From: Piscicola geometra
Taxonomy: Eukaryota > Annelida > Clitellata > Hirudinida > Piscicolidae
Assembly (NCBI GenBank): GCA_943735955.1
Contig: OX030965.1
Coordinates: 5,264,003-5,328,002, forward strand
Length of the DNA: 64,000 nt
Reading direction: 5' to 3'
The translations under genes were made by a program, and so were the position numbers. Positions 43,116 through 53,920 of this stretch are shown piece after piece (the stretch's first letter is position 1; each line of letters begins with the position of its first letter). The notes beneath the pieces are model-generated. The model was not told the origin of the DNA, did no database searches, and saw nothing but the letters and a program-made list of their open reading frames with translations.

Positions 43116-46100
43116 AAGGTACGACTCAACTGTTCGGATGGCATCCTGCGAAAGCTTCAACATTGAAGAATCGAAAGTTTCTCACGACTACGTTAACCTG
43201 CCATCCATCAACGCCTGCCATGACAACAACGTCAACAACATCACCAACAACAACAACAACAACATCACCAACAACAACAACAACAACATCAACAATGACT
43301 ACACTCACTATTCCTACAGCAACAACAATAACCCCAACGAAGAAGATTTAGAAAAACTCGAAAAAACCAACAGCACCGAAATCTCCACCACTGAAAACAA
43401 CTACGTAAATTTCCCGCCAAAAACCTCTTCCGGAAGTACCGGAAGCGACCAGGAAGAAGATCATGACTACGAGGAGTGTTACCATGGCTACATCAACGGC
43501 GAGATGACGTCAGAGCAGACGAAAGTGATGAGTGGGGAAGATTCTGATGATGGTTACGAGAATGATTATGAAAGTCTTAAGATGGAGGTGCCCGCTGAGA
43601 GGTTTGCAATGGTGGTTGGAGGTGGTGGAGGTGGTGGTGGAGATGGTAGTGGTCTTTGTGATGGGGGTGGAGATGGTAGTGGTCTTGGAGGTGGTGGAGG
43701 TGGTAGTGGTCTTGGAGGTGGTGGAGATGATAGTGGTCTTGGAGGTGGTGGTGGAGATGGTAGTGGTCTTGGAGGGGGTGGTGGAGGTGAAAATGGGAAA
43801 GATGGAAGAAATAGTGATCTGGAAAAATGTGAATATCTGTTTGAAAGAGATGCGGTGGAGAGAAGGGGTGATATGGTTTTTGAAGAGGTGATGGCGTGTG
43901 AGACAGAACCGATTTTAATGGAAACTACTAACAGAACAGAGGTTAGTGTTGGTCAAAATAATCTAGCACATGATGGCGATGTTGTGATGGTTAGTTTGAC
44001 CGATGACAATGACCTTGATGCTGATGATGATGACGGAGGTCATGCTGGCAGAGATTACGTCATGGATGTTCATGACGTCAACAATTACGTCACTGGAAAT
44101 TACAGTGTGGGTAGAGGGAGTTGTGGAGATGAAGTTGATGAAGAAGTCATCCTTACAAAGACAACCAGAATTGGCTGTGGAGAAGTGGAAATAGGAAAAA
44201 GTTTGGATGGAGAAGAGATAGAAGTGAAGATGGGGGCTGCTGAAAATGAAGGAAGGAGGATAAAGGAGATTGAAGATGAAATTAGGAATGCTGAAGATGC
44301 TCTTATGTGTGGTGTAAGTGAAGATGGCAGTAATGATGCTGATGATGATGATCGCAGTGTTGAAGTGATGTGTTACGAAATTCCTGAAGTGGAAGAAGTT
44401 GAAGATGAAAAAGCCGATGCTGGTGATGATGATGATGACAATGCTGATGATGATAGAAATTGTAAGACACCCATGCATCCTTCCATAAGCTCCACTCTTG
44501 CAAATAAGGTAGAAGTATTCAAAACCTCTGTGACGTCATATGCCAAGAGTAGTGATGATGATGATGATGATGAAGACGATATCAGGGTCACGAAGGTTGA
44601 AATCGATAGTGATGTTAGTAATGAAGATTTTATAAGAAGAGATGGTGGTGGTGGTGGTGGTGATAATGATGGAAGTGTAAAAGATGGGGGAGATGGGGGC
44701 AAAGGTGGCAGGGGTTACAGATCGGAGTGGAGGAAACAAATGAGCAGAGACACTATCATTTCTGATTATATTCAGGAGGAAGATGAAGAAGATGAATCTG
44801 ATGATAGTGATGCTGAAGAGGATGGTGGTAATGATGATGATGGTGGTGGTGATGGTGGTGGTGATGATGGAAAGGGTGGTGAAAAGATATTTAAAACCAA
44901 TGAAGTGAGTCAACAAAACAATTCAAGCAATGAAGTGCAGGCAGAGAGGTATGGTGATGGAGATGAGGGGAAAACAAAACCAGACATTGAAATAGCCACT
45001 GACGGCAAGGCTTACTTCATTCTTTCAAGCGACAATGACGAGTATGTTCTGGTGGAAGACAGCAACAAAGAAAACGAAGATATCACCAAGAGAACAAACC
45101 AGCAATCAAGCAACATCTTCAACATTCCTCACAGTAACGGACTGGAGTTGGAAAGGGAGTCTGTGATGCAGTCAGACGAAGTCATCGAACCATTCAGGGA
45201 CAGTACTAACTACCAAGAAGATTCATTCCACTCAGGCATGAACAAGTCTTCAGAGACTGACCAAGATCTGAGTGACCTCAACTTCGAGAAGGTCCTAAGG
45301 TCAAGGTCGAATGTCGGTCCCATCCGCAACAAGCAGAGGCACTCTGTGACCTCATCAAACTCCAACGTCGAATCCAGAAGGACCACTTTTGTTCCAGGTT
45401 TTTACTGATTTTGAGAGATTTGAATCTTTTTTTCGTTTTTTTGAATTAATCTTCAATAGTAGTCGTTGTTCAAATTCAGGAGCCGTTTGTTACGAACCAA
45501 GAGAAGCCATCAAGATATTAAGAACACGCTACAAACTAGGTATCAGGGAAATATATTTTTTTATCCTTCTTTTCTCTCCTTTTGTCATTTTCTAGATCAT
45601 CTGCTCTTTTATTCAATTTAACTCATTTATAAGAGCTATAGAAATTTCTCTTCGAAACAATGTATTTTGAACATTTATTTTATGCTCGTACAAAATGTCT
45701 TTCTCGTTTGAATCTCTCCCGTGCAGCTGATGTGACCAAGAAGTCGACCAAGACCATTTGTGAGTGATCAATGCGCTCCCAATGAGTGAATAATAAATGG
45801 ATTTGTTAATTATAATACATCATGAAATAAATAAATAAAACTTGAATAAATCATTTAAAGTTAGTTATTTTTCCTGATCGATCCAGGGGCCAGCAGAAAC
45901 AATTCCATTAGCACGAGGATTGGATACGAGACAGCCATCATCCAAGATGTCCCGTACAGTGTCACTGACAAGCTTGCAGGTGGACATTTTTTTTAGCCTT
46001 CAATACTTTCATTTTAACATTATTTTTTAATTAAACAATTAAGAACTTAAGATAAAAGAATATCTCAAAAAATTATTTTAACGCTGAATCTCGCTAGAAA

Positions 46101-46568
46101 TGAGAAGGAGGATTGAGAGCAGGGAAGTGAAACTGAACGAGTTCACGAGAAGGGTGGTGGAAGGAGACCCTCCCCGTGACCTCAAGAATGACGTCAGCAT
46201 GGAGGTGAAAAAGGACGTCAAACAGATGACGATGCCAGCACTTGTGGCTGACACTGGAGAGAGTGTTGTGGCTTGGAGGTAATTTTTGATGAATTTTTTA
46301 TTCCAATGTATTATTTTATTTATTTAGTCTTAATAATTGTTTTATTGGTTTATTCCAATTAGTTTTGACTTTTTATATTTCGAGCCATAATTTTTAGTCG
46401 CAGACAAAATGTCATTTTTCCAAAAGTGCAACAGTTCCACGCATGGAAAGGCCAAGAACTGCGGATGTAGTGGATGATGGAGGGAGGAAGAGTGGAGGTG
46501 GAAAAATCAAAAAGAAGAACATCTTTGTGAGAACCTTCCGTTCGTTCAAGAAGAAGTTTCTCAAGTAA
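40258..46568 (+). CDS. Unrecognised very acidic protein with Ser, Asn and Gly tracts and a basic tail
   Basis: I do not recognise this gene. Exons: 40258-42358, 42503-45397, 45480-45539, 45727-45759, 45887-45979, 46098-46278, 46427-46568; phases close, giving about 1,830 residues. The start (MDYLVGFDPGHDAIKNG) is the first ATG in a favourable position; an upstream start is possible. The first two exons are dominated by Asp/Glu/Asn runs, a (AGT)n serine run (42825-42915), Asn runs and a Gly/Ser stretch (43615-43790). FVPG occurs in the first exon and again at the end of the second. The last five short exons are normal in composition (AVCYEPREAIKILRTRYKL; SRNNSISTRIGYETAIIQD; EMRRRIESREVKLNEFTRR; VVDDGGRKSGGG) and end polybasic (FVRTFRSFKKKFLK). 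These are the parts to use for homology. No membrane segment seen. The final acceptor (caaaag) was chosen because it keeps phase; an acceptor at 46397 would stop at 46468-46470. Confidence 0.75.
42825..42920 (+). repeat. (AGT)n serine-coding microsatellite
   Basis: About 30 AGT triplets encoding a pure Ser run within the second exon of the acidic protein gene. The complement reads (ACT)n. Confidence 0.95.
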
Positions 46569-47493
46569 AATGAATGGAGGCACGGCGGAAGCTGCAGGGG
46601 TTAGTTGTAAAAGATGTTTTTTGAGAAATTGTAGATTTTCGTGAAAGCTTTTGGAGAAATTTTGAGCAGAAAATACGGAGTTTAAATTTTTGATGTTAAA
46701 AAGAATTTAACAGTAGTTTTAGCATTTATATCTTGGTGTTGTGAGTTGATTTTTCTTGATATTGAACACAAACCATTGCAGACTCTCTTTGTAGCATTAA
46801 TTGCGTTGATTCTTTTCTGTGAATAGACTTTTTGCAAAAATCACCGTACACATATAATGTCACGTGTTTTATTTTGAACTACACTATATTTTTACTCCTC
46901 ATTTATAAAATCTGCATTATTTCAAGATATTCTCTTTATAATATTTAATCTCACATTCATATTTTCGATTATTTCTCTATCAATATCACCTTTGTATTAT
47001 TTTAATCAAAACTTTGGGCCTAAACTATCATTCTATCAATTTGCCCTTCCATGATTGTAAAAGCTTCAATTTGTAATAGCCTTAACGACTTTTTCTTAAG
47101 GCTATAAACTTGAAAGCATATTCAAAATCAAAATTATTCATCAAAATCTTACATTTTCAAATAATTTTATTTGAAAATTATTATTCCACATTTTCATGCA
47201 TATCCTTCCCACCAATTTGCATCTTATTTAAACTATTTAAAACTTAAACCGTTTTTACATTATATTTTTTAGACTCCCTTTCCCAGTACACTAATGCATA
47301 TTTGCTGATGATTCTTCAATAAATATCCCCTTCAAGAAAAAAAATCGATTAAAAATCGTGTATTTCAACAACCAAAAACAATGAATTTAAAATTTAAATA
47401 TTTATTATGGATGATAATTATTTACTTATAAATACTCCCTTATTCAATTAAGAGCTCAGAATAGTACATGGAACCAATAAAGGCAAGATGTTG
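46569..47493. other. Spacer between the acidic protein gene and MRPL47
   Basis: AT-rich, containing the 3' regions of two convergent genes. TTTATT at 47401-47406 is a minus-strand AATAAA about 90 bases past the MRPL47 stop. Nothing else seen. Confidence 0.5.
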
Positions 47494-48497
47494 CTAGAAC
47501 TCTTCACTGTCAAGCTTGCCTTTGAGGTGTGGGAAGGCGTTGGTGAGCTTGTTGATCTTGTTCTCGCGACTCTTCATTTTCCTGTGACTCAGTCTCAGCC
47601 TGGTCTCCCTCAGAAGCCTCAGGTACTTGTTCTGCCACGGTCCGTTGAAGCGGCAGTGGAAGTTCTTGTTGTAGTGCAAGGGGATATAGTGTTCAGTACA
47701 CCTCCTCCAGCCACCGATGCCCAGCTGGTTGAAGACCCATCTGGAGCCAGCCTCGCCTGTCACTCCATGTTCCAGGAGGTTGTAGGCTCGATCCCTTTCG
47801 TTCACTACGTCCATCAAGTTCTCCATGCTCTCCTCCAACTTATCCATGCGCTCAGGACTCGGAAACAGCTCGAAATTGCGCTCATATTCAGCCTCCATGG
47901 TCATTATCATGTTGCGTTCTTTCAGTAAAACATACCTGCAAAATGTTAATACAATCAAAAAGTATGAAATTTAGTATAAAATAAAATTTACAAAGATATA
48001 ATGGTAAAGATACATATTTTCATCATCAGCTCCAAAAGCCTCACCATAGTTTGTGAAGGTCCTCATTACTTTTGAGTCTGAGTTCTTCTGTCTTCCATGG
48101 CCTGCCCACGGGCACTGTGCTTTCACTCCAATTGTCTTCCTTGTCGAAAAATTCCTTTAAACCACCCTCATATTTTTTTGACTCACTTGAATTGTATCTC
48201 TGACTGTTGGCGCTGTAAGATTTAGGCTTTAAATATCAAGGTTAAAAATATTGATTTTTAAATTATATTTTTTAGCAATTTTAAAGTTCACATAGTCATG
48301 AAAATGTCATAGTGAATTTAATTTTAATTTTAAAGATAATTTTTTGTAGGTTATAAATTGAATGGATTTTCTAACTTTATAATATTACTTGCTGAAAATA
48401 AAAACTTTGAAACATTTGAGAAATTGTTAGTGACTGGTGTTCTTATAGCAAGAATTTTAAATGAAAGTAAAAGACTTCTTGTTAATGAATTCGCCAT
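47494..48497 (-). CDS. MRPL47: Mitochondrial large-subunit ribosomal protein L47 (uL29m)
   Basis: Component of the mitochondrial 39S subunit near the exit tunnel. Minus-strand exons: 48497-48376, 48212-48045 and 47935-47494. The first exon encodes an Arg/Ser/Leu-rich presequence (MANSLTRSLLLSFKILAIR), a plausible mitochondrial targeting peptide. The middle exon carries GRPWKTEELRLKSNEDLHKLW. The last continues YVLLKERNMIMTMEAEYER and SPERMDKLEESM, the L29-like coiled-coil region, then YIPLHYNKNFHCRFNG and WQNKYLRLLRETRLR as in MRPL47 of other animals. Exon 2/3 phases close; the exon 1 donor (aa|gttaga) is a choice among alternatives, including a GC donor at the TTTTCA|gcaagt site. It is head-to-head with RPLP1. 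Confidence 0.88.
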
Positions 48498-48697
48498 TTT
48501 ATTATAGTTTTTTTGCATAGAATCAATATAAGAACTAATATATTAAAATTAAATAATTTTTTTTAGTTTTAACTAATATTTTTAGATTATCGTAACATTT
48601 TTTGATATTTTAAAATCGTAAATTTAGAAATGATTTCACAATGAGTTTGGTTTAGTAGCACCCAAAACACTTTCCGTTTCTTTTTACTTGTTACTAA
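48498..48697. promoter_or_regulatory. Probable bidirectional promoter, MRPL47 and RPLP1
   Basis: Fewer than 200 bases separate the MRPL47 start codon from a pyrimidine-rich CTTTCCGTTTCTTTTT stretch at 48670-48685, which resembles a 5' TOP transcription start of a ribosomal protein gene. A good donor (actaa|gtaaag) at 48698 and a strong acceptor (tttttttatcag) at 48900 suggest that RPLP1 has a non-coding first exon here. Inferred from sequence wording only. Confidence 0.4.
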
Positions 48698-48904
48698 GTA
48701 AAGTATATTGCTCTTAATTCAAGCTTAGGCCATCCGGCGGCGTATACTTACCATCAGAGTAAGAAATTTTCCATAAAATTTAATCAACATTTTCCATTAA
48801 ATATAAAAATTTCAATTCTATTAAGTACATTTTTTGTGTACTTAAGATATGGGCGATAATATCTTTTGAATCATGTAAAATAATGGTTTTTTTTTATCAG
48901 GAAA

Positions 48905-49534
48905 ATGACTTCTTGCCTTGATGCAACCGCTTGCTCTTACGCTGCTCTTGCTCTGGTCGATGATGATGTCACTATCACGGTATGTTTATATCAATTATAT
49001 ACATTTTTCCTTAATTATTTTAAAAGTCATGTGCTTATTTTAATATTTAAATAATTAATTTTAAACAGGCTGAGAAGCTGGCAACTTTGATCAAGGCGGC
49101 CAAAGTAGAAATTGAGCCAATCTGGCCGTGTAAGCATCAGCGTTTTTTACTTATATAATCTTGCATCTTAATTTTACTGAAAAGAATCAATTTGAAAACT
49201 TATCACATCTTCAATGTTTTTCAGCCTTGTTCGCAAGAGCTCTTGGAGGCGCCAACCTGAAGGAACTGATATCGAAGGTTGGAAGCGTTGGAGGTGGTGC
49301 TGCCCCAGTTGCTGCTGCTGCCACTACCGCTGGAGCTGCTGCTGTTGTTGTTGAGAAGGAGGAGGAAAAGAAAGAAGAGGAAGAGGAGGAGGATGATGAC
49401 ATGGGATTCGGTTGGTTGAGTGTCTTTTATGATGAAGATAATTTATATTTAATATAGCGCCAATCTATTATATATTTTATATTGAAAATTACTAAACTAT
49501 TTTTATTTACAACTCCTCAGGTTTATTTGACTAG
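48905..49534 (+). CDS. RPLP1: 60S acidic ribosomal protein P1
   Basis: Forms the ribosomal stalk with P0 and P2 and recruits GTPase translation factors. Exons 48905-48979, 49069-49129, 49225-49410 and 49521-49534 give 111 residues, the usual length. N-terminal helical dimerisation domain ([53 protein letters not shown]), an Ala/Gly hinge, a Lys/Glu-rich stretch and the invariant C-terminus DDDMGFGLFD, completed by a 14-base last exon. IEPIWP and SYAALAL mark P1 rather than P2. AATAAA at 49560-49565 is the likely polyadenylation signal. Confidence 0.97.
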
Positions 49535-49559
49535 ACATCTCTTCCCATCACTTCTATCC

Positions 49560-49565
49560 AATAAA
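49560..49565 (+). terminator. Polyadenylation signal of RPLP1
   Basis: AATAAA 26 bases after the RPLP1 stop codon, the compact 3' end expected of a ribosomal protein gene. Confidence 0.65.
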
Positions 49566-49569
49566 AGCT

Positions 49570-50312
49570 TTCAAGCATACAGTTTTTTGTCTTTTTTCGA
49601 AATTTATATATATATTCTAAAATGAGCAACTAAAAAACCGGTTTAAAAAAAAATAGGTTGAAACTTTTGGAGGTTCTATTAGAGCTTCATTAAAGCCTTT
49701 AATATGCAACTATTAGCATTCTTGGAAAAATCTCATTTACTTTAAAATACCTTGAAAAGAGGCTCATAATCGAAACGGTATACATTTACTATATAAATAA
49801 ATCACCAAAGTGAATGCTCATCTAGTGGTATTTGCGGCAGACATATTTTATTGCGTCAACAACTAACCACTTTTTCTAATCACTGGTTGGTTGTAGATCA
49901 TGCGGTTATCGCATCCTATGCCAGTTTTCAATGCATTTTAAAAAATATTCTGCAATTACATTTTCCTAGACTGTATACTGTCAATTGCATATATAAATTA
50001 TTATATTTTTATACTCGAATAGATTATTTCTTCGCATATGTTCATTAAAGAGATTGTTGGCCAGATGCATGAAGGAATGATGGTGGTGATATAGTGCCGG
50101 GTGGAGGTCTGTTGTGTATTTAAGAGATAAACGCAACTCCGACATGCAGTCTTATGTTTTAAATAAGGAATAAAAGCCGATAATTAGTGTTAATAAGATT
50201 AAAAATGCCTTCATTAAACTTCCTATTAGCGTTATTAAATTATTGATTATCTCTAGAGATATGGAAATATCTTTGAATAATACTTTGTTTAAGAATAAGA
50301 ACAATTAAAAAG
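49570..50312. other. Spacer between RPLP1 and the single-exon gene
   Basis: AT-rich DNA with no supported gene. A short palindrome (CTCTAGAG) lies near 50250, about 60 bases before the next start codon. Confidence 0.45.
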
Positions 50313-51461
50313 ATGGAAAGCTTCAAAAAGGCTAGTACTTTCCTGCACGAGTTGTTTGCAGGACAGACAAGGTCTCCCAGCAGATGGTTCGATGACAGTG
50401 CCCCACCGCACAGCATTGCACCACCCTCATCTCCCTCTACACCCTGCCATGAAGTCAAACGTAGACGACACACCATCAACCACCCTTCTGATCTCGCTCA
50501 CTACACCACACTTAGGAACACAAACCAAACCAAGAACTATACTCGAATAACAATGAACCGAGATATATCTAGAAGCCGTGGGAAAACAAATAATGTAACA
50601 TCGAGTAGAGTGGGTGATGATGTGTCGAAATTAGTTTTAAAAACACCAGATGATCACGATTCAATGGTTCAGGCCTCGCATGACAGTCTATCCTTCACTC
50701 CAATGCAACCAATCCCATACAAACACCTTGAAATGGCAAGCTTTTCAAACGGGCCTACTTCCACGAAAACAAACACAAATACTCAACTCACTAATAACCT
50801 AGAAAGTAATTTTAATGATGCTAATGGCTTTAAGAAAAATGATTTAAAATTTAGGAAACAAGAAAAGTTGTGTTCAAGAATGAAGATGATGTCTGTTGAA
50901 GAAAAGATGGAGCCAAGGCATCAGAGAAGCTTTTCTGTGTATGAAGGTGTGCAAGCGAAAGGGAGGGTGGAAGGGTGGCTGCAGAGAAGTGGCGCAAATG
51001 TATTAAACAACAGGGAAGAAAACTTCATTGCTTCATCTAGCCGCACAAGAAAGACAAAAGTGAAGACGATCAAAAACAGTGGAAGATTCAGTAGAAATGA
51101 ACTTAAAAGACTTCCACAGAAGTGGAAAAACATCCCCAAAGTAGAAAACAGCTACCAACCACACTTGTCACCGCAGTTGGACTTCCCGACGACTCCTGAG
51201 ACGCTACTTGACCACCACAAGCGACAGCGACTGCTGAACGCTACGGAAGAGTGGCTGGTGGTGGAGTTGAACGAGTATGAGTGTTTGATCGACAGCTTGG
51301 AAATCATTAAGATAATCGCTTGTCATTCGAAGTTTTTCGAAGTGGAACCTGCGCAGTTGTGGAGCGAGTTCTTCGAGTTTGTGGAAGAGATTCCGTCGTA
51401 CGATCAAGTTGTCAACTTCGACGTATGGCAGGAGTTCCGTGATAAGCGTTACTCGTGCTGA
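50313..51461 (+). CDS. Unrecognised intronless gene, 382 residues
   Basis: One uninterrupted frame from MESFKKASTFLHELFAGQ to QEFRDKRYSC. I do not recognise the family. The first 280 residues are polar and probably disordered, with basic patches (KRRRH; SRTRKTKVKT) and phosphorylatable Ser (HQRSFSV). The last 85 residues look folded and helical (EEWLVVELNEYECLIDSLE; FFEFVEEIPSYDQVVNFDVW). Composition is balanced and the codons look normal, which separates it from the repeat-driven frames of this window. It could be a single-exon gene or the terminal exon of a longer one. The EIP-[SA]-Y block resembles one in the CARD-like gene at 53921-55148. Confidence 0.7.
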   Translation: MESFKKASTFLHELFAGQTRSPSRWFDDSAPPHSIAPPSSPSTPCHEVKRRRHTINHPSDLAHYTTLRNTNQTKNYTRITMNRDISRSRGKTNNVTSSRVGDDVSKLVLKTPDDHDSMVQASHDSLSFTPMQPIPYKHLEMASFSNGPTSTKTNTNTQLTNNLESNFNDANGFKKNDLKFRKQEKLCSRMKMMSVEEKMEPRHQRSFSVYEGVQAKGRVEGWLQRSGANVLNNREENFIASSSRTRKTKVKTIKNSGRFSRNELKRLPQKWKNIPKVENSYQPHLSPQLDFPTTPETLLDHHKRQRLLNATEEWLVVELNEYECLIDSLEIIKIIACHSKFFEVEPAQLWSEFFEFVEEIPSYDQVVNFDVWQEFRDKRYSC

Positions 51462-51750
51462 ACAATCTCTTATTTAATTTCTAATATGCATAATAATTAA
51501 TTTGAATTCAATTATTGATACTTAAATCCATTTAACACCATTATGCATGATTATTCCAATTATTAATAACTGAAACTTGACACACTCTGATGCACAATCA
51601 AATTAAAGCAGCCCTTCAAAGAACATTTCAAATCGATTAAAATATCATTTTTGACAATAACTTTATGATGGAACTAGAACAACAGTTATTTGCATGTATG
51701 TAGCTATTTTAGTTCAAAAAACATTTATATGATGCGATAAAGTGAATGTA

Positions 51751-51789
51751 GGATAAAAAGCCTCTAGGAGAAAAAGAGGCTTTTTATCC
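51751..51789. repeat. Perfect 14-bp inverted repeat (hairpin)
   Basis: GGATAAAAAGCCTC at 51751-51764 and its exact reverse complement at 51776-51789, with an 11-base loop. GCGATAAAGT occurs just outside on both sides (51734-51743 and 51797-51806). Could be a remnant of a small inverted-repeat element; function unknown. Confidence 0.7.
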
Positions 51790-51800
51790 GTTCCCCGCGA

Positions 51801-53716
51801 TAAAGTATAGCTAGCAACCGCCACGAAATTTTCAAAATTTATTAATTTAAAAAATAAAATATTCCTATGATAGATTTTGAAGTGCAGATTTCAAATCAGT
51901 TTTCATTTTCCAAATATCTCAAATGGTTCAAAAGTTATTCAATTTTTAAACTCCCGAAAAGTGAGCGTTTTGGCGAATTATTTTCAACGCTTAAGCCAAA
52001 ATAATACATAAGAGTTTGACGGGACGACGTCGCGACGTTATTTCATTATAACTTTTTTGATGAGTGTCATTTAAGGTTGAAACTTGACAAGATCATGTAT
52101 TTAAAAAAAAGGAAGTAGTATTTTGACAAAATTAATTCATAATAAAATAAAAGATTTTAAACCGTTTATTTTCCACCAAAATAAATAAATCTTTAAAAGC
52201 ACATAAACTTTATGTTGGAATAGAAAACGAAATTCTACTTTTTTAAATAAAAAAAAAATTGTATTAACAATAAAAAGCGAAAATGAATAATATTAAAATA
52301 ATGATAATTATTTCAATAAAACAACGAAATTTGTATAAACAATAAAAAGTGAGAATGAACAATATTTAATAAATGATAAATATTTAAATAAAACTAAATT
52401 GTATTAACAATAAAAAGCGAGAGTGAATAATTCTTCCTTTTTGGATTGAACAGTTAATGGTATTGTTTTTGAACAATTTCCAAATAAAAATGTGTTCAAA
52501 GACACTTTTGGCACATTTATTTTTGAAGATGGAGGAAGAAATTCTAAATTCATGAATGATCCTAGTTTTCTCTTTTTTTAAAGATTTATTCTCATTTTAG
52601 CAACAATACACACCTTAGAGTATAAAACCAGTGGGTTTGTATAAATGAAGTTGTCATTAAGGCATCCCAAAACTTCAGCTAAAGTTTAGGTAGCCTAGCT
52701 GCTAAACTAAGACAACATATATGTTCCTTTTTTAAAAAGTTTTTTAACTCTAGAACTAGGCCATTGCTTATAAAAACAACTTTTTTCAAACTTTTATTTT
52801 TTATATCAATACATGTGAGACCAAGCTTCTGACAGATTGGGCCAGAAAATTCCATTTGAATACAACTGTATTTTAAAGTTTAAAAAATTATCATTTGTAA
52901 AGTTGTTACGCTCAAATGGCTTAATTTATTATTATGGACTCTAAGCTATGAATATCATAAGAACCAATAAAATGAATGTAAATAAATCAAACTTAAAAAA
53001 ATAAACCAACCAAGAATAACTATGAATTTTTAAATAATATAGAAATTTAGCATTTAAACGGCGATAACTATTCAACAGATGATATAAAAGCAAAAACTTA
53101 ATTGTGATGCGCTTTACATTTAATAAAATGCTATACGAATGATTTGTATTTTAAAAGCCACAAACGGAGGAGCACTTTTTTTCAATGAAGTTGATATCAT
53201 TTTAAAGATTAGGAAATGTACTTTCAGAATGTATTTGCTAGATTTTAATTATATTATAAAAAGTAGTTTAAAATTCAAAGTGAAAAATTTAAAGTTTATT
53301 TTCTCGTTTAATTATTTGAGAAATAATTTTCTAGAATTCGGTTTGAAGTAGGAAATTCAAATACGATTTCAATGATATATAATTCATTTTTATATATTAT
53401 ATTTTGGTTTCTGAATTTGAAAAATGAACAAGTAGGTGTCGATTCAAAAAGTCCAGATGCCTCAGCGTAAAGTTGACTTGATATGCTATCCAGTTTTAAA
53501 TATTGGTTTTTTAAGCTTAGTTAATTAAGTTTTACTTTTTATTAAATTTATTAAATGAAAAAATGGTTAAACTTTCATTTAATTACAATTTGAATTTTAT
53601 TTAAAAGCTAGAACCTTAAATAAAAGCAATATATTGTGCTGATTGCACGTATTAACGAAATTCGCCACTTTTAGCTCATTTGCATATCGTTCGTGGCGGT
53701 TGATAAGTATAGTTTA
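51801..53716. mobile_element. Possible non-autonomous terminal-inverted-repeat element (1.9 kb)
   Basis: A GC-rich 13-bp word CAACCGCCACGAA (51815-51827) recurs in reverse complement at 53690-53702. Extended outward to 51801 and 53716, the arms match at 23 of 27 positions. A second GGCGAATT-containing block is also inverted (near 51965 and 53660). The interior is AT-rich, has no coding capacity that I recognise, and carries a 70-bp tandem repeat at 52258-52430 and a CGTCGCGACG palindrome near 52030. No target-site duplication was found, so the true ends are uncertain. Rolling-circle or simple inverted duplication are alternatives. Confidence 0.35.
52258..52430. repeat. Tandem repeat, about 70-bp unit, 2.5 copies
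   Basis: Each copy contains a form of TGTATTAACAATAAAAAGCG (starting near 52258, 52328 and 52395) followed by GA(A/G)AATGAA(T/C)AAT. Lies inside the putative inverted-repeat element. Confidence 0.8.
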
Positions 53717-53920
53717 CAAAATGAGAAGATGTACATTGGCTACACTGGAATGCTTCATTATTGCGTAGTTGAATAAAATAATTAAATATAAAAAAAATAT
53801 AAATGATAAAAGAAAATAAAACAATTATTTCAAAAAATATATAATAAATATACATAATTGTTAAATGTTAAATAACTTTTATAATCAAAGATAATACAAT
53901 CACATATTATTTCAACAGAA

